A stretch of DNA of 64,000 nt from Streptomyces sp. NBC_01775 (lineage in GTDB: Bacteria; Actinomycetota; Actinomycetes; Streptomycetales; Streptomycetaceae). Location of the stretch: positions 3,844,001-3,908,000 of the forward strand of contig NZ_CP109104.1 in NCBI RefSeq assembly GCF_035917675.1. Direction: 5' to 3'. Shown in pieces: positions 8,101 through 19,122 of the stretch; positions within the stretch are counted from its first letter, which is position 1; every line of letters begins with the position of its first letter. The position numbers were made by a program, and so were the translations under genes. The notes below the pieces were generated by a model. That model saw only the letters and a list, made by a program, of their open reading frames with translations, ran no database searches and had not been told where the DNA came from.

Positions 8101-9123
8101 TCAGTACTGCTCGGTCTCCACGAACCCGGCATCCGCGTCGTCATCGGCGCCGAAGGCGTCCGCCGCGGCGGTCGGGTCGAATCCGGGCGGGCTGTCCTTG
8201 AGGGCCAGGCCCATGCCGGCCAGCTTCGCCTTGACCTCGTCGATCGACTTCGCGCCGAAGTTACGGATGTCGAGCAGGTCCGCCTCGGAGCGGGCCACCA
8301 GCTCGCCCACCGAGTGGATGCCCTCGCGCTTCAGGCAGTTGTACGACCGAACGGTGAGCTCCAGCTCCTCGATCGGCAGCGCCAGGTCCGCCGCGAGCGC
8401 GGCGTCCGTCGGCGACGGGCCCATGTCGATGCCCTCGGCGTCGACGTTGAGCTCGCGTGCCAGGCCGAACAGCTCGACCAGGGTCTTGCCCGCCGACGCC
8501 ATGGCGTCACGCGGGCGCATGGCCTGCTTGGTCTCGACGTCGACGATCAGCTTGTCGAAGTCGGTGCGCTGCTCGACACGGGTCGCCTCGACCTTGTAGG
8601 TGACCTTGAGGACCGGCGAGTAGATGGAGTCGACCGGGACGCGGCCGATCTCCTGGCCCAGCTGCTTGTTCTGGACGGCGGAGACGTAGCCGCGACCGCG
8701 CTCGACGGTCAGCTCCATCTCCAGCTTGCCCTTGCCGTTCAGCGTGGCGAGGACCAGGTCCGGGTTGTGCACCTCGACACCGGCCGGCGGCGCGATGTCC
8801 GCGGCGGTGACCAGACCCGGGCCCTGCTTGCGCAGGTACATCACGACGGGCTCGTCGTGCTCCGAGGAGACGACGAGCGACTTGATGTTGAGGATGAGGT
8901 CGGTGACGTCCTCCTTGACGCCCGGCACGGTCGAGAACTCGTGCAGGACACCGTCGATCCGGATGCTGGTGACAGCAGCGCCGGGGATCGAGGAGAGGAG
9001 CGTACGACGCAGAGAGTTACCGAGGGTGTAGCCGAAGCCCGGCTCCAGCGGCTCGATCACGAACCGTGAGCGGAATTCGTCGACGACCTCTTCGGTCAGA
9101 GAGGGGCGCTGAGCGATCAGCAT
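8101..9123 (-). CDS. rpoA: RNA polymerase alpha subunit
   Basis: The 340-residue alpha subunit dimerises to nucleate RNA polymerase assembly and contacts activators and UP elements. The N-terminal domain has the signature [19 protein letters not shown]. The C-terminal domain (about 245-310) has [22 protein letters not shown] and [11 protein letters not shown]. The acidic tail ends ...VETEQY. Start 9123 ([13 protein letters not shown]) is the family start. It sits between rpsD and rplQ as in all alpha operons. Confidence 0.99.
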   Translation of the reverse strand: MLIAQRPSLTEEVVDEFRSRFVIEPLEPGFGYTLGNSLRRTLLSSIPGAAVTSIRIDGVLHEFSTVPGVKEDVTDLILNIKSLVVSSEHDEPVVMYLRKQGPGLVTAADIAPPAGVEVHNPDLVLATLNGKGKLEMELTVERGRGYVSAVQNKQLGQEIGRVPVDSIYSPVLKVTYKVEATRVEQRTDFDKLIVDVETKQAMRPRDAMASAGKTLVELFGLARELNVDAEGIDMGPSPTDAALAADLALPIEELELTVRSYNCLKREGIHSVGELVARSEADLLDIRNFGAKSIDEVKAKLAGMGLALKDSPPGFDPTAAADAFGADDDADAGFVETEQY

Positions 9124-9238
9124 GTTGTGTGTGCCTCCAGTTATCGGCAACCGCTATTTGATGCCGTCACTGCAAGGGTACGGGCGGCAGGCCCCAAAAG
9201 GGACCCGACCGCCCACACCCTGCGAAGCCGCACCCGAA

Positions 9239-9865
9239 TTACTTCGAGTACAGCTCGACGATCAGCTGCTCCTGCACCTGGGTGTCGATCACCTGGCGCT
9301 CGGGCAGCGAGTGCACGAGGATCCGCAGCTTGGACGGGATCGACTCAAGCCACGCCGGAACGGTCTTGTCTCCGGCTTCCGCGACAGCCACCTGGAAGGG
9401 GGTCATGCTGCGGGAGGCCTCGCGGACCTCGATGATGTCGCTCACGGACACCCGCGCCGAGGGAATGTCGGTCTTGCGACCGTTCAGCGTGATGTGGCCG
9501 TGCTTGACCAACTGACGTGCGTGGTCGCGGGACTTGGCAAAGCCGGCCCGGTAGACCACGTTGTCCAGACGGGTTTCGAGGATCCGCAGCAGGTTCTCGC
9601 CTGTCTTGCCCTGCTGGCGGTTGGCCTCGGTGAAATACCCGCGGAACTGCTTCTCCAGGACGCCGTAGATACGAGCGGCCTTCTGCTTCTCACGCTTCTG
9701 CAGCAGGTACTCGGAGTCCTTGGTGCGCCCGCGACCGTGCTCACCCGGGGGGTAAGGACGGATCTCGATCGGGCACTTCGCGCTCTCGCACTTGCTCCCC
9801 TTGAGGAAGAGCTTCTGCTTTTCCCGACGGCAACGCTTGCAGTCGGCCCCGGTGTAACGCGCCAT
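9239..9865 (-). CDS. rpsD: 30S ribosomal protein S4 (zinc-ribbon form)
   Basis: S4 nucleates 30S assembly and is the classical autoregulator of the alpha operon. The 208-residue product keeps four N-terminal cysteines (C9, C12, C26, C31) and so is the zinc-binding (C+) form. The S4 RNA-binding domain is at about 95-160 (LDNVVYRAGFAKSRDHARQLVKHGHITLNG). It ends QLIVELYSK. It lies between rpsK and rpoA. Confidence 0.98.
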   Translation of the reverse strand: MARYTGADCKRCRREKQKLFLKGSKCESAKCPIEIRPYPPGEHGRGRTKDSEYLLQKREKQKAARIYGVLEKQFRGYFTEANRQQGKTGENLLRILETRLDNVVYRAGFAKSRDHARQLVKHGHITLNGRKTDIPSARVSVSDIIEVREASRSMTPFQVAVAEAGDKTVPAWLESIPSKLRILVHSLPERQVIDTQVQEQLIVELYSK

Positions 9866-9892
9866 TGTCGTTGATCTCCTACTTCAGTTGTC

Positions 9893-10297
9893 TCAGACTC
9901 GGCGACGCTTCGGCGGGCGGCAGCCGTTGTGCGGGGTCGGGGTGACGTCCTGAATGGAGCCGACCTCAAGGCCCGTGGCCTGGAGGGAGCGGATCGCGGT
10001 CTCACGGCCGGAGCCGGGACCCTTCACGAAGACGTCGACCTTGCGCATGCCGTGCTCCTGGGCGCGACGCGCGGCGTTCTCCGCGGCCATCTGCGCCGCG
10101 AACGGCGTCGACTTGCGCGAGCCCTTGAAGCCGACGTGGCCGGCAGAGGCCCAGGAGATCACGTTGCCGGTGGGGTCGGTGATCGAGACGATGGTGTTGT
10201 TGAACGTGCTCTTGATGTGAGCGTGCCCGTGGGCGACGTTCTTCTTCTCCTTGCGGCGCACCTTCTTGGCGCCGGCCGTACGGCCCTTCGGAGGCAT
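9893..10297 (-). CDS. rpsK: 30S ribosomal protein S11
   Basis: S11 lies on the small-subunit platform next to the mRNA exit. The 134-residue product has the family blocks [20 protein letters not shown] and [18 protein letters not shown] and the terminal [12 protein letters not shown]. It is the middle gene of rpsM-rpsK-rpsD, 27 nt before rpsD. Confidence 0.98.
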   Translation of the reverse strand: MPPKGRTAGAKKVRRKEKKNVAHGHAHIKSTFNNTIVSITDPTGNVISWASAGHVGFKGSRKSTPFAAQMAAENAARRAQEHGMRKVDVFVKGPGSGRETAIRSLQATGLEVGSIQDVTPTPHNGCRPPKRRRV

Positions 10298-10363
10298 ATA
10301 GAGATAACTCCCGTGAGGTGGTCGGTCCTACTCGCGGACCGCTTGCAGCGTGTCCGGAGTGGA

Positions 10364-10744
10364 CTACTTCTTGCCCGGCTTCTTCTTGCCGGCGATGGCG
10401 CGACGCGGGCCCTTACGGGTGCGGGCGTTGGTCTTCGTGCGCTGACCGTGGACCGGGAGACCGCGCCGGTGACGCAGACCCTCGTAGCAGCCGATCTCCA
10501 CCTTGCGGCGGATGTCGGCCTGGATCTCACGGCGGAGGTCACCCTCTACCTGGAGGTTGTTGTCCACGTACTCGCGGAGCTTGACCATCTCCTCCTCAGC
10601 CAGCTCCCGCACGCGGGTGTCGGGGCTGACCCCGGTCTCGCGCAGGGTCTGCTGGGCAAGGGTGCGGCCAATGCCGAAGACGTAGGTGAGGGCGACCTCG
10701 ACGCGCTTCTCGCGCGGGAGGTCGACGCCAGCGAGGCGTGCCAT
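10364..10744 (-). CDS. rpsM: 30S ribosomal protein S13
   Basis: S13 sits in the 30S head and forms bridges to the 50S subunit. The 126-residue product starts [21 protein letters not shown] and has the signature [20 protein letters not shown]; the tail is lysine-rich (KKKPGKK). It is first after a 176-nt leader with three hairpins, suggesting that translation or transcription of the rpsM-rpsK-rpsD-rpoA group is controlled there. Confidence 0.98.
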   Translation of the reverse strand: MARLAGVDLPREKRVEVALTYVFGIGRTLAQQTLRETGVSPDTRVRELAEEEMVKLREYVDNNLQVEGDLRREIQADIRRKVEIGCYEGLRHRRGLPVHGQRTKTNARTRKGPRRAIAGKKKPGKK

Positions 10745-10791
10745 GAATGTGGCTCCTGATGATTCCGTCGGAGGTCTGCAGCAGCGCCGAT

Positions 10792-10854
10792 CCTGTCCGG
10801 AAATGGACAGGTCCCCGGCCTCCGACCGGGGGTGTCGACACCGTCAGCGGTGTC
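10792..10854 (-). promoter_or_regulatory. Three-hairpin leader upstream of rpsM
   Basis: Three adjacent stems lie between rpmJ and rpsM. Their arms are 10792-10798/10805-10811 (CCTGTCC), 10813-10818/10826-10831 (CCCCGG) and 10837-10842/10849-10854 (GACACC). In E. coli, S4 represses its operon by binding upstream of rpsM, and this position is equivalent. Binding by S4 here is an inference. Confidence 0.5.
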
Positions 10855-10920
10855 GGGCCCTGCTTATGTGACTGTTGCTCGCGTCGCGCGAAGGAACTGC
10901 GAAAGGCAGGTCGTCGTACG

Positions 10921-11034
10921 TCAGCCCTGGCGCTGCTTGTGGCGCAGGTTCTCGCAAATGACCATGACCCGGCCGTGACGGCGGATCACCTTGCACTTGT
11001 CGCAGATCTTCTTGACGCTCGGCTTGACCTTCAT
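10921..11034 (-). CDS. rpmJ: 50S ribosomal protein L36 (zinc form)
   Basis: The 37-residue protein [16 protein letters not shown]... has the L36 zinc ligands C11, C14, C27 and H32. It is therefore the C+ paralogue, which is replaced by a zinc-free copy during zinc starvation in Streptomyces. It lies 63 nt after infA in the standard order infA-rpmJ-rpsM. It was found by direct translation because it is very short. Confidence 0.97.
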   Translation of the reverse strand: MKVKPSVKKICDKCKVIRRHGRVMVICENLRHKQRQG

Positions 11035-11097
11035 GGTGTGAGGTTCTCCGGGTCTGGCCGTCCTCCCGGGAGCGGGAAGGCAGCACGATCTGTCGAT

Positions 11098-11319
11098 CTA
11101 CTTGTAGCGGTAGACGATCCGTCCGCGCGTCAGGTCGTAGGGAGACAGCTCCACCACAACCCGGTCGTCGGGAAGGATACGGATGTAGTGCATCCGCATC
11201 TTGCCGCTGATATGCGCGAGGACCTGGTGCCCGTTCTGGAGCTCCACCTTGAACATCGCGTTCGGGAGAGACTCGACGACGGTGCCCTCGATCTCGATGG
11301 CCCCTTGTTTTTTGGCCAT
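11098..11319 (-). CDS. infA: Translation initiation factor IF-1
   Basis: IF-1 is a single S1-like OB fold that binds the 30S A site during initiation. The 73-residue product [20 protein letters not shown]...[12 protein letters not shown] is typical in length and sequence. ATG 11319 was chosen over an upstream in-frame codon because the family begins MAKK. It lies 195 nt after map and has a candidate promoter of its own. Confidence 0.98.
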   Translation of the reverse strand: MAKKQGAIEIEGTVVESLPNAMFKVELQNGHQVLAHISGKMRMHYIRILPDDRVVVELSPYDLTRGRIVYRYK

Positions 11320-11405
11320 GCTTGAGCGCTTCACCTTCCGGGATCGGCTACCTGGGGTGACCCAGAACTCCCCGTGGCAAACGGGTGCACCTGGGCCGAC
11401 GAGCC

Positions 11406-11411
11406 AGTCTA
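11406..11411 (-). promoter_or_regulatory. Candidate -10 element of an infA promoter
   Basis: TAGACT is found on the minus strand about 90 nt before the infA start, in the 195-nt map-infA spacer. A weak TCGTCT lies 17 nt further upstream. The -10 is good and the -35 is poor. Confidence 0.4.
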
Positions 11412-11514
11412 CGACAGCCCACCCAGAAAGACGAATCGAGAATTGTGCCCGCCGCCGGTGATCGTTATTCCCCTCAAAGAGCGAGGGCCCCGGGGCGGAG
11501 CTCCGCAGAGATCC

Positions 11515-12351
11515 CTACGCCAGCGGATCGGGCGCGGCCTCGACACCCAGCTCCGCGAGCTTGGCGCGGCCACCGTCCGGTGCGGTCAGCACCAAAGGCC
11601 CCTGCTCGGTCAGCGCGACGGAGTGCTCCCAGTGCGACGACCACGTACCGTCATTGGTCTTGACCGTCCAGTCATCCGAGAGCACGTGCGTCTTCGGCGT
11701 CCCCAGGGTCACCATCGGTTCGATCGCCAGGCACATGCCGGGCACCAGCTTGGGGCCGCGCCCGCGCCGCCGGTCGACGTAGTTCAGCAGGTGGGGGTCC
11801 ATGTGCATCTGTGAACCGATGCCGTGGCCGCCGTAGTCCTCGACGATCCCGTACTTGCCGGAGGAGGGCCGGGGCTGGCGGCGGATGTAGCCCTCGACGG
11901 CCTTGGAGATGTCCACGAGCCGGTTGCCCTTGCGCATCGCGGCGAGCCCGGCCCACATCGACTCCTCCGTCACCCGGCTCAGCTCGCGCAGCTCGGCGGA
12001 GTGGCCGTCGCCGACGAAGACGGTCAGCGCGGCGTCCCCGTGCCAGCCGTCGATGATCGCGCCGGCGTCGATGGAGAGCAGGTCACCGGCCTTGAGGACG
12101 GTCTCGCGGTCCGGGATGCCGTGGACGACGACATCGTTGACGGACGTGCAGATGTTGCCCGGGAAGCCGCCGTAGCCGAGGAAATTCGGCTTGGCGCCGT
12201 GGTCGGCCAGCACCTTCGCGGCGACCTCGTCCAGGTCCTTCGTCGTGGCGCCGGGCACCGCGGCCTCGGCGCACGCCTTGTGCATGGCGGCGACGACCAG
12301 CCCTGCCTCGCGCATCTTCGCGATCTGCTCCGGGGTCTTGATCTCCACCAT
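11515..12351 (-). CDS. map: Type I methionine aminopeptidase
   Basis: This enzyme removes the N-terminal Met from nascent proteins using two metal ions. The 278-residue product starts MVEIKTPEQIAKMREAG. It contains the metal-ligand Asp blocks SIDAGAIIDGWHGDAALT, the ligand His in GHGIGSQMHMDPHLLNY, and the ligand Glu residues in CLAIEPMVTLG and HWEHSVALTEQGP. It lies between adk and infA as in other actinobacteria, but a strong hairpin separates it from adk. Confidence 0.97.
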   Translation of the reverse strand: MVEIKTPEQIAKMREAGLVVAAMHKACAEAAVPGATTKDLDEVAAKVLADHGAKPNFLGYGGFPGNICTSVNDVVVHGIPDRETVLKAGDLLSIDAGAIIDGWHGDAALTVFVGDGHSAELRELSRVTEESMWAGLAAMRKGNRLVDISKAVEGYIRRQPRPSSGKYGIVEDYGGHGIGSQMHMDPHLLNYVDRRRGRGPKLVPGMCLAIEPMVTLGTPKTHVLSDDWTVKTNDGTWSSHWEHSVALTEQGPLVLTAPDGGRAKLAELGVEAAPDPLA

Positions 12352-12465
12352 GACGGCTGCCGCCTTCCCTGACCGACGGGTGTCGGTACCGACCGAGTCC
12401 TGTTACTGCCTCATCAAGTCTGCCAGCCCCGAACCGGCCGGGACCCCGGCGTGAGGGCGGGACAC

Positions 12466-12500
12466 GATGCGGGGGCCGGGCTCTGCCCGGCCCCCGCATC
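12466..12500 (-). terminator. Strong hairpin between adk and map
   Basis: A 16-bp perfect stem (12466-12481 with 12485-12500) closes a 3-nt loop. It starts 77 nt after the adk stop. No T-tract follows, so it may act as a Streptomyces-type GC-rich terminator or as an RNA-stabilising element ending the secY-adk transcript. Confidence 0.7.
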
Positions 12501-12577
12501 AAAGACGCCCGCTACGGCGAGCAACCACGTCGCACCGGGCCCGGCCGCACGATCACGTGCCGCACCCCGGCGTTCGG

Positions 12578-13227
12578 TCACTCCCGCGCGAGAGCGCGCA
12601 TCGCGCGCCCCGTCACCTCGCCGACCTCACCGATCGCGGAGATCGTCGTGACGAGCCCCTGCTCCTTGTAGTGGTCGATGATCGGCTCGGTCTCGCTGTG
12701 GTAGACCGCGAGTCGCTTGCGCACGGTCTCCTCACGGTCGTCGTCGCGCTGGTACAGCTCGCCGCCGCACACGTCGCACACGCCGTCCTTCTTGGGCGGG
12801 CTGTACTGCGCGTGGAAGACGTGGCTGCTGTCGCTGCGGCAGATGCGCCGTCCGGCGATCCGCTTGACGACCTCGTCCTCGGGGACCTCCAGGTCCAGCA
12901 CGGCGTCCAGCTTCTGGCTGCTCTCCGCCAGGAAGCTGTCCAGCGCCTGCGCCTGCGCGATGTTCCGCGGAAAGCCGTCGAGCAGGAATCCGCCTGCCGC
13001 GTCCGGCTCCTCCATACGGTCCTTCGCCATCCCGATGGTGACCTCATCGGGCACCAGCTGGCCGGCCCTCATGTACTCCTGTGCCTTCTGGCCGAGGGGG
13101 GTGCCCTGGCTGATGTTGGCACGGAAGAGGTCGCCCGTGGAGATGTGCGGAATGGACAGGTTCTCGGCGAGGAATGACGCCTGCGTTCCCTTGCCCGCAC
13201 CAGGCGGCCCGACGAGGACGATACGCA

Positions 13228-13228
<1 letters not shown>
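12578..13228 (-). CDS. adk: Adenylate kinase
   Basis: Adk interconverts ATP + AMP and 2 ADP. The 216-residue product has the P-loop GPPGAGKGTQA near residue 7, the AMP site (STGDLFRA) and the motif DGFPRNIAQA. It has a long LID carrying a Cys (GRRICRSDSS) and the pair CDVCGG, so a partial zinc-ribbon LID is likely. Its ATG overlaps the secY stop by 1 nt (TGATG), implying translational coupling. Confidence 0.98.
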
Positions 13229-14541
<1,313 letters not shown>

Positions 14542-14662
14542 GGTGCCTCCTGCGCCCCCCGCGGTAGTGGCGCGAGAGGTGACGGTCTTGAGGATCGACA
14601 GAAATCAACAGTGCACGCCACCTTACCGGCGACGGCACGACCTAGAAACGACCGGCCGTGCA

Positions 14663-14709
14663 AACGACCAGCCGGGGATGCCCCGTTGGGACATCCCCGG
14701 CCTGTCGTT
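14663..14709 (-). terminator. Hairpin terminator between rplO and secY
   Basis: A two-part stem has outer arms AACGAC/GTCGTT (14663-14668/14704-14709) and inner arms GCCGGGGATG/CATCCCCGGC (14671-14680/14692-14701). On the minus strand it is followed by TTTGC. It starts about 16 nt after the rplO stop, so secY-adk must partly rely on its own promoter. Confidence 0.75.
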
Positions 14710-14725
14710 CACCTGGACAACGAAC

Positions 14726-15181
14726 TCAGATGAGTTCGGTGACGGTGCCGCCGGCAGCGGTGATCTTCTCCTTGGCAGAGCCGGAGACCTTGTCGACGGT
14801 CACCGTCAGTGCCACCGAGATGTCGCCGGCGCCAAGCACCTTGACCAGCTCGTTCTTGCGCACAGCGCCCTTGGCGACCAGCTCGGCCACCGTGACCTCG
14901 CCCCCCTCGGGGAACAGCTCGGCCAGCTTCTCCAGGTTCACCACCTGGAAGTGCTTGTGGGCGGGGTTCTTGAAGCCCTTGAGCTTGGGCAGCCGCATGT
15001 GCAGCGGCATCTGCCCACCCTCGAAGCGCTCCGGAACCTGGTAGCGGGCCTTGGTGCCCTTGGTGCCACGACCAGCGGTCTTACCCTTGGACGCCTCACC
15101 ACGACCCACACGGGTCTTGGCGGTCTTGGCACCCGGGGCAGGACGGAGGTTGTGGACCTTCAGCGGGTTCTCGTCCGCCAT
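14726..15181 (-). CDS. rplO: 50S ribosomal protein L15
   Basis: L15 is a late-assembly large-subunit protein. The 151-residue product has the Gly/Arg/Lys-rich N-terminal extension typical of L15 ([31 protein letters not shown]). The globular domain contains [20 protein letters not shown] and a C-terminal [10 protein letters not shown]. It follows rpmD after 1 nt and precedes the secY hairpin. Confidence 0.98.
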   Translation of the reverse strand: MADENPLKVHNLRPAPGAKTAKTRVGRGEASKGKTAGRGTKGTKARYQVPERFEGGQMPLHMRLPKLKGFKNPAHKHFQVVNLEKLAELFPEGGEVTVAELVAKGAVRKNELVKVLGAGDISVALTVTVDKVSGSAKEKITAAGGTVTELI

Positions 15182-15182
15182 C

Positions 15183-15365
15183 TCAGTCGACCTCCTCGAC
15201 CGTCACGAGGTGGCGCACGGTGTGCACCTGCCCGCGAACGACGTCGCTGGCCTCGCGAACGGCCACATCGTTGACGCGCTTGAGACCGAGGGTCCGCAGC
15301 GTGTCACGGTGGTTCTGCTTGGTCCCGATAACGGAACGCGTCTGCGTGATCTTCAGGCGAGCCAT
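15183..15365 (-). CDS. rpmD: 50S ribosomal protein L30
   Basis: The 60-residue product [20 protein letters not shown]...LVTVEEVD matches L30 in length and sequence. Its start overlaps the rpsE stop by 1 nt and rplO follows after 1 nt, the standard S5-L30-L15 order. Confidence 0.97.
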   Translation of the reverse strand: MARLKITQTRSVIGTKQNHRDTLRTLGLKRVNDVAVREASDVVRGQVHTVRHLVTVEEVD

Positions 15366-15967
15366 TACGCGCTCACCCCTGCACGCGCCCGCAGCAGTGC
15401 GGCGGGTGCTACGTCCTCAAGCGGCAGACCACGACGGGCGGCGATCTCCTCGGGGCGCTGAAGCCCCTGGAGAGCCGTACGCGTGGCGTGCACGATGTTG
15501 ATCGGGTTCGACGAGCCGAGCGACTTGCTCAGCACGTCGTGGATGCCCGCGCACTCCAGCACGGCACGCACCGGGCCACCGGCGATCACACCGGTACCGG
15601 GCGAAGCCGGCTTGAGCAGCACGACACCCGCTGCCTCCTCACCCGTGATCGGGTGCGGAATGGTGCCCTGGATACGCGGGACCTTGAAGAAGTGCTTCTT
15701 GGCCTCCTCAACGCCCTTGGCGATGGCGGCCGGCACCTCCTTGGCCTTGCCGTATCCGACACCCACGGTGCCGTCACCGTCGCCCACCACGACCAGCGCG
15801 GTAAAGCTGAAGCGACGACCACCCTTCACTACCTTGGCGACGCGGTTGATCGCGACAACGCGCTCAACGTACGCGGTCTTCTCAGCGGCAGCGCCGCCGT
15901 CCCGGCCCTTACGGTCCCGCCGCTCGCCGCCACCGGCGCCGCCACCGCGGCGCTGGGGTCCAGCCAT
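15365..15967 (-). CDS. rpsE: 30S ribosomal protein S5
   Basis: S5 takes part in decoding accuracy and mRNA unwinding at the entry site. The 200-residue product has a Gly/Arg-rich N-terminal extension ([21 protein letters not shown]) seen in actinobacteria. The core signature is [21 protein letters not shown], followed by [21 protein letters not shown]. It overlaps rpmD by 1 nt. Confidence 0.98.
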   Translation of the reverse strand: MAGPQRRGGGAGGGERRDRKGRDGGAAAEKTAYVERVVAINRVAKVVKGGRRFSFTALVVVGDGDGTVGVGYGKAKEVPAAIAKGVEEAKKHFFKVPRIQGTIPHPITGEEAAGVVLLKPASPGTGVIAGGPVRAVLECAGIHDVLSKSLGSSNPINIVHATRTALQGLQRPEEIAARRGLPLEDVAPAALLRARAGVSA

Positions 15968-16036
15968 TGGAATTACCTCTCTCGTTTACGTCCGCTAGCT
16001 CACAGCGACATTCAGTCGCTGCCGCGACGGGCTTGC

Positions 16037-16420
16037 TCAGAACCTGAGCCCAGCCTCGCGGGCGGCGTCAGCCAGAGCGGCAATCCGCCCTGCGTACTTG
16101 TTGCCACCGCGGTCGAACACGACGGCCTCGACACCCGCGGCCTTCGCCCGCTCGGCGACCAGTGCGCCGACCTGCTTGGCCTGCGCGCTCTTGTCACCCT
16201 CGACACCGCGGACGGTGCCGTCCAGGTGCGACGCCGAGGCCACGGTGTGGCCCGCGATGTCGTCGATCACCTGCGCGGTGATACCACGGTTGGTGCGCGT
16301 CACCACAAGACGGGGGCGCTCGGGCGTGCCCGAGACCTTCTTGCGGATACGGATGTGACGGCGCTTGGCAGCGGCACGCTTGTAGGCGTCGCCCTTGGCG
16401 ATCTTCACGCCGTATGCCAT
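16037..16420 (-). CDS. rplR: 50S ribosomal protein L18
   Basis: L18 binds 5S rRNA together with L5. The 127-residue product starts [22 protein letters not shown], contains [20 protein letters not shown], and ends [26 protein letters not shown], all typical. It is 3 nt downstream of rplF. Confidence 0.98.
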   Translation of the reverse strand: MAYGVKIAKGDAYKRAAAKRRHIRIRKKVSGTPERPRLVVTRTNRGITAQVIDDIAGHTVASASHLDGTVRGVEGDKSAQAKQVGALVAERAKAAGVEAVVFDRGGNKYAGRIAALADAAREAGLRF

Positions 16421-16423
16421 GGC

Positions 16424-16963
16424 TTACTTACCAGCCTTTCCGACCTTGCGGCGGATGACCTCGCCCGCGTACTTCACGCCCTTGGCCTTGTAGGGATCGG
16501 GCTTCCGCAGCTTGCGGATGTTCGCGGCGACCTCGCCGACCTGCTGCTTGTCGATGCCCTCGACGGTGAACTTGGTCGGCGACTCGACCTTGAAGGAGAT
16601 GCCCTCGGGCGCCTTCACCAAGATCGGGTGGCTGTAGCCCAGCGAGAACTCCAGGTCGGAGCCCTTCGCCTGGACGCGGTAACCGACACCGCTGATTTCG
16701 AGGTCCTTGCTGAATCCCGTGGTCACGCCAGTGATCATGTTCGCCACCAGCGTGCGGGACAGACCGTGCAGGGCCCTGTTCCGGCTCTCATCGTTGGGGC
16801 GCGTGACGGCGATGACGCCGTCTTCACCCGTGGCGATCTCGATGGGCGCGGCAACGGTGTGCGCGAGGGAGCCCTTGGGCCCCTTCACGGCGACCGTCTG
16901 GCCATCGATGGTGACGTCCACACCGGCGGGAACCTGGATGGGGAGCTTGCCGATTCGCGACAT
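16424..16963 (-). CDS. rplF: 50S ribosomal protein L6
   Basis: L6 lies near the factor-binding site of the large subunit. The 179-residue product starts [19 protein letters not shown] and has the second-domain signature [19 protein letters not shown] followed by a short basic tail. It is 21 nt after rpsH and 3 nt before rplR. Confidence 0.98.
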   Translation of the reverse strand: MSRIGKLPIQVPAGVDVTIDGQTVAVKGPKGSLAHTVAAPIEIATGEDGVIAVTRPNDESRNRALHGLSRTLVANMITGVTTGFSKDLEISGVGYRVQAKGSDLEFSLGYSHPILVKAPEGISFKVESPTKFTVEGIDKQQVGEVAANIRKLRKPDPYKAKGVKYAGEVIRRKVGKAGK

Positions 16964-16984
16964 TGCTTCTTCCTCCGTTCCCGA

Positions 16985-17383
16985 CTACCAGACGTAGGCG
17001 AGGACTTCCCCGCCCACACCCTTCTTGCTGGCCTGCTTGTCGGTGAGGAGACCGTGCGACGTGGAGATAACCGCCACGCCCAGGCCGCCGAGCACCTTCG
17101 GCAGGTTGGTGGACTTTGCGTAGACCCGCAGACCCGGCTTCGAGATCCGCTTGATGCCTGCGATCGAACGCTCGCGGTTCGGGCCGAACTTCAGCTCGAG
17201 CACGAGGCTCTTGCCGACCTTGGCCTCTTCGACCTTCCAGCCGGTGATGTAACCCTCCTGCTGGAGGATCTCCGCGATGTGCGACTTGATCTTGCTGTGC
17301 GGCATCTCGACGGTGTCGTGGTACGCCGAGTTCGCGTTACGCAGACGCGTGAGCATGTCTGCGATTGGATCGGTCATGGTCAT
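16985..17383 (-). CDS. rpsH: 30S ribosomal protein S8
   Basis: S8 binds helix 21 of 16S rRNA and is the autogenous repressor of the spc operon in E. coli. The 132-residue product starts [21 protein letters not shown] and ends with the family signature [28 protein letters not shown]. The first Met (17383) was kept, although the third codon is also ATG. Confidence 0.98.
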   Translation of the reverse strand: MTMTDPIADMLTRLRNANSAYHDTVEMPHSKIKSHIAEILQQEGYITGWKVEEAKVGKSLVLELKFGPNRERSIAGIKRISKPGLRVYAKSTNLPKVLGGLGVAVISTSHGLLTDKQASKKGVGGEVLAYVW

Positions 17384-17533
17384 GTGATGGCCTTCGGCCT
17401 CTCTCGCCGGGGTTTCCCTATGTGCGTCGTCCTTCTCCCCGTCCGCCGGCCTTGCGGCCGACGACGGGACAGGTGCGTCGCGGGGGACCTACGGCGTAGT
17501 AAGCGACTTTTCAGCTTACCGAGAGTCCTGGCT

Positions 17534-17551
17534 CATCCCCAAACGGGGATG
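17534..17551 (-). terminator. Short hairpin just after rpsN
   Basis: The stem CATCCCC/GGGGATG (17534-17540 with 17545-17551) begins 2 nt after the rpsN stop, in the 170-nt rpsN-rpsH gap. It may mark mRNA processing or partial termination. Confidence 0.4.
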
Positions 17552-17553
17552 GT

Positions 17554-17739
17554 TTACCAGGAGCTCTTGGTTACGCCCGGCAGCTCGCCACGGTGGGCCA
17601 TCTCACGAAGGCACACGCGGCACAGGCCGAACTTGCGGTAGACGGAGTGGGGGCGGCCACAACGCTGGCAGCGCGTGTAGGCACGCACCGCGAACTTGGG
17701 CTTGCGGCCGGCCTTGGAGATCAGGGCCTTCTTCGCCAT
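17554..17739 (-). CDS. rpsN: 30S ribosomal protein S14, type Z (zinc form)
   Basis: The 61-residue product [20 protein letters not shown]... has four zinc-ligand cysteines in C24-x2-C27 and C40-x2-C43, and ends [11 protein letters not shown]. This is the short zinc-binding S14 that sits in the spc operon. A zinc-free S14 is expected elsewhere in the genome. It follows rplE by 2 nt. Confidence 0.97.
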   Translation of the reverse strand: MAKKALISKAGRKPKFAVRAYTRCQRCGRPHSVYRKFGLCRVCLREMAHRGELPGVTKSSW

Positions 17740-17741
17740 GG

Positions 17742-18302
17742 TCAGTTCTCCTTGAACGGGAAGCCGAGGTGACGAAGCAGGGCGCGGCCCTCGTCGTCGG
17801 TGGTCGCCGTGGTGACCACGGTGATGTCCATGCCCCGGACCCGGTCGATCTTGTCCTGGTCGATCTCGTGGAACATGACCTGCTCCGTGAGACCGAAGGT
17901 GTAGTTGCCCCTGCCGTCGAACTGCTTCGGCGACAGACCGCGGAAGTCGCGGATGCGCGGCAGCGCGAGCGACAGCAGCCGGTCCAGGAACTCCCACATC
18001 CGGTCGCCGCGCAGCGTGACGTGCGCACCGATCGGCTGACCCTCGCGCAGCTTGAACTGCGCGATGGACTTGCGGGCCTTGGTCACGGCGGGCTTCTGCC
18101 CGGTGATCGTGGCGAGGTCCTTGATGGCACCGTCGATCAGCTTGGAGTCGCGGGCGGCGTCGCCCACACCCATGTTGACCACGATCTTGGTCAGACCGGG
18201 GATCCGCATGACGTTGTCGTAGGAGAACTCGTCCTGCAGCTTGCCCTGGATCTCGGCGCGGTAGCGCTGCTTCAGGCGCGGGGCCTCAGTGGTGGCAGTC
18301 AT
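17742..18302 (-). CDS. rplE: 50S ribosomal protein L5
   Basis: L5 binds 5S rRNA and contacts P-site tRNA. The 186-residue product contains [38 protein letters not shown] and [20 protein letters not shown], all diagnostic. Its start overlaps the rplX stop by 1 nt. Confidence 0.98.
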   Translation of the reverse strand: MTATTEAPRLKQRYRAEIQGKLQDEFSYDNVMRIPGLTKIVVNMGVGDAARDSKLIDGAIKDLATITGQKPAVTKARKSIAQFKLREGQPIGAHVTLRGDRMWEFLDRLLSLALPRIRDFRGLSPKQFDGRGNYTFGLTEQVMFHEIDQDKIDRVRGMDITVVTTATTDDEGRALLRHLGFPFKEN

Positions 18303-18625
18303 CAGATGTCCTCACCGGTCCGCTTGGCAACGCGGATCTTGTTGCCGTCGTCGTCGAAGCGGTACCCGACGCGGGTCACGACCTTCTTGCCGTCCTTCTC
18401 CACGACGAGCTGAACGTTGCTCACGTGGACAGGGGCCTCGGTCGTGACGATGCCGCCGGTCTTCGACCCGCGGGCCGTCTGGCCGGCCTTGGTGTGCTTC
18501 TTGACCCGGTTGACACCCTCGACCAGGACACGGTTCTCGCGGGGGTAGGCCACGATGACCTTGCCCTGCTTGCCCCTGTCCTTACCGGTGATGACCTGGA
18601 CCAGGTCGCCCTTCTTGATCTTCAT
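18302..18625 (-). CDS. rplX: 50S ribosomal protein L24
   Basis: L24 begins large-subunit assembly and carries a KOW motif. The 107-residue product starts [23 protein letters not shown] 18625 was chosen over a GTG two codons upstream because GGAGG lies 10 nt before the ATG but only 4 nt before the GTG. It overlaps rplE by 1 nt. Confidence 0.97.
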   Translation of the reverse strand: MKIKKGDLVQVITGKDRGKQGKVIVAYPRENRVLVEGVNRVKKHTKAGQTARGSKTGGIVTTEAPVHVSNVQLVVEKDGKKVVTRVGYRFDDDGNKIRVAKRTGEDI

Positions 18626-18627
18626 GG

Positions 18628-18996
18628 TCACAGCACCTCCGGCGCGAGAGAGATGATCTTCATGAACTTCTTCTCGCGCAGCTCGCGGCCCACGGGGCCG
18701 AAGATGCGGGTGCCGCGGGGGTCACCGTCGTTCTTGAGGATGACGGCCGCGTTCTCGTCGAAGCGGATGTACGAGCCGTCCGGGCGGCGGCGCTCCTTGA
18801 CGGTGCGCACGATGACGGCCTTGACGATGTCGCCCTTCTTCACGTTCCCACCGGGGATCGCGTCCTTGACGGTAGCGACAATGACGTCACCGATGCCCGC
18901 GTAGCGTCGGCCCGAGCCGCCGAGGACACGGATGGTGAGAATTTCCTTCGCACCCGTGTTGTCGGCGACGCGAAGCCGAGACTCCTGCTGGATCAC
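18628..18996 (-). CDS. rplN: 50S ribosomal protein L14
   Basis: L14 sits at the subunit interface. The 122-residue product starts [20 protein letters not shown] and includes the signature [24 protein letters not shown]. It is preceded by a 126-nt gap with two hairpins, which separates it from rpsQ. Confidence 0.98.
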   Translation of the reverse strand: MIQQESRLRVADNTGAKEILTIRVLGGSGRRYAGIGDVIVATVKDAIPGGNVKKGDIVKAVIVRTVKERRRPDGSYIRFDENAAVILKNDGDPRGTRIFGPVGRELREKKFMKIISLAPEVL

Positions 18997-19024
18997 GTCT
19001 ATCTCCTGTATGTCTGCCGGTTCC

Positions 19025-19119
19025 CGGCAGGGATCTCACGATCCCTGCCGAGCCTGGCGGAACTGACCTCGGGCCGGACACGGCCCCAGGCTGTATCGAT
19101 GCAATTCCCTTGCGGGAAT
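19025..19119 (-). promoter_or_regulatory. Two hairpins between rpsQ and rplN
   Basis: The first stem after rpsQ is 19104-19109/19114-19119 (ATTCCC/GGGAAT). The second is a perfect 11-bp stem, 19025-19035/19040-19050 (arm CGGCAGGGATC). They separate S10-type genes from spc-type genes, so they may be a processing or attenuation point. Confidence 0.55.
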
Positions 19120-19122
19120 CGC

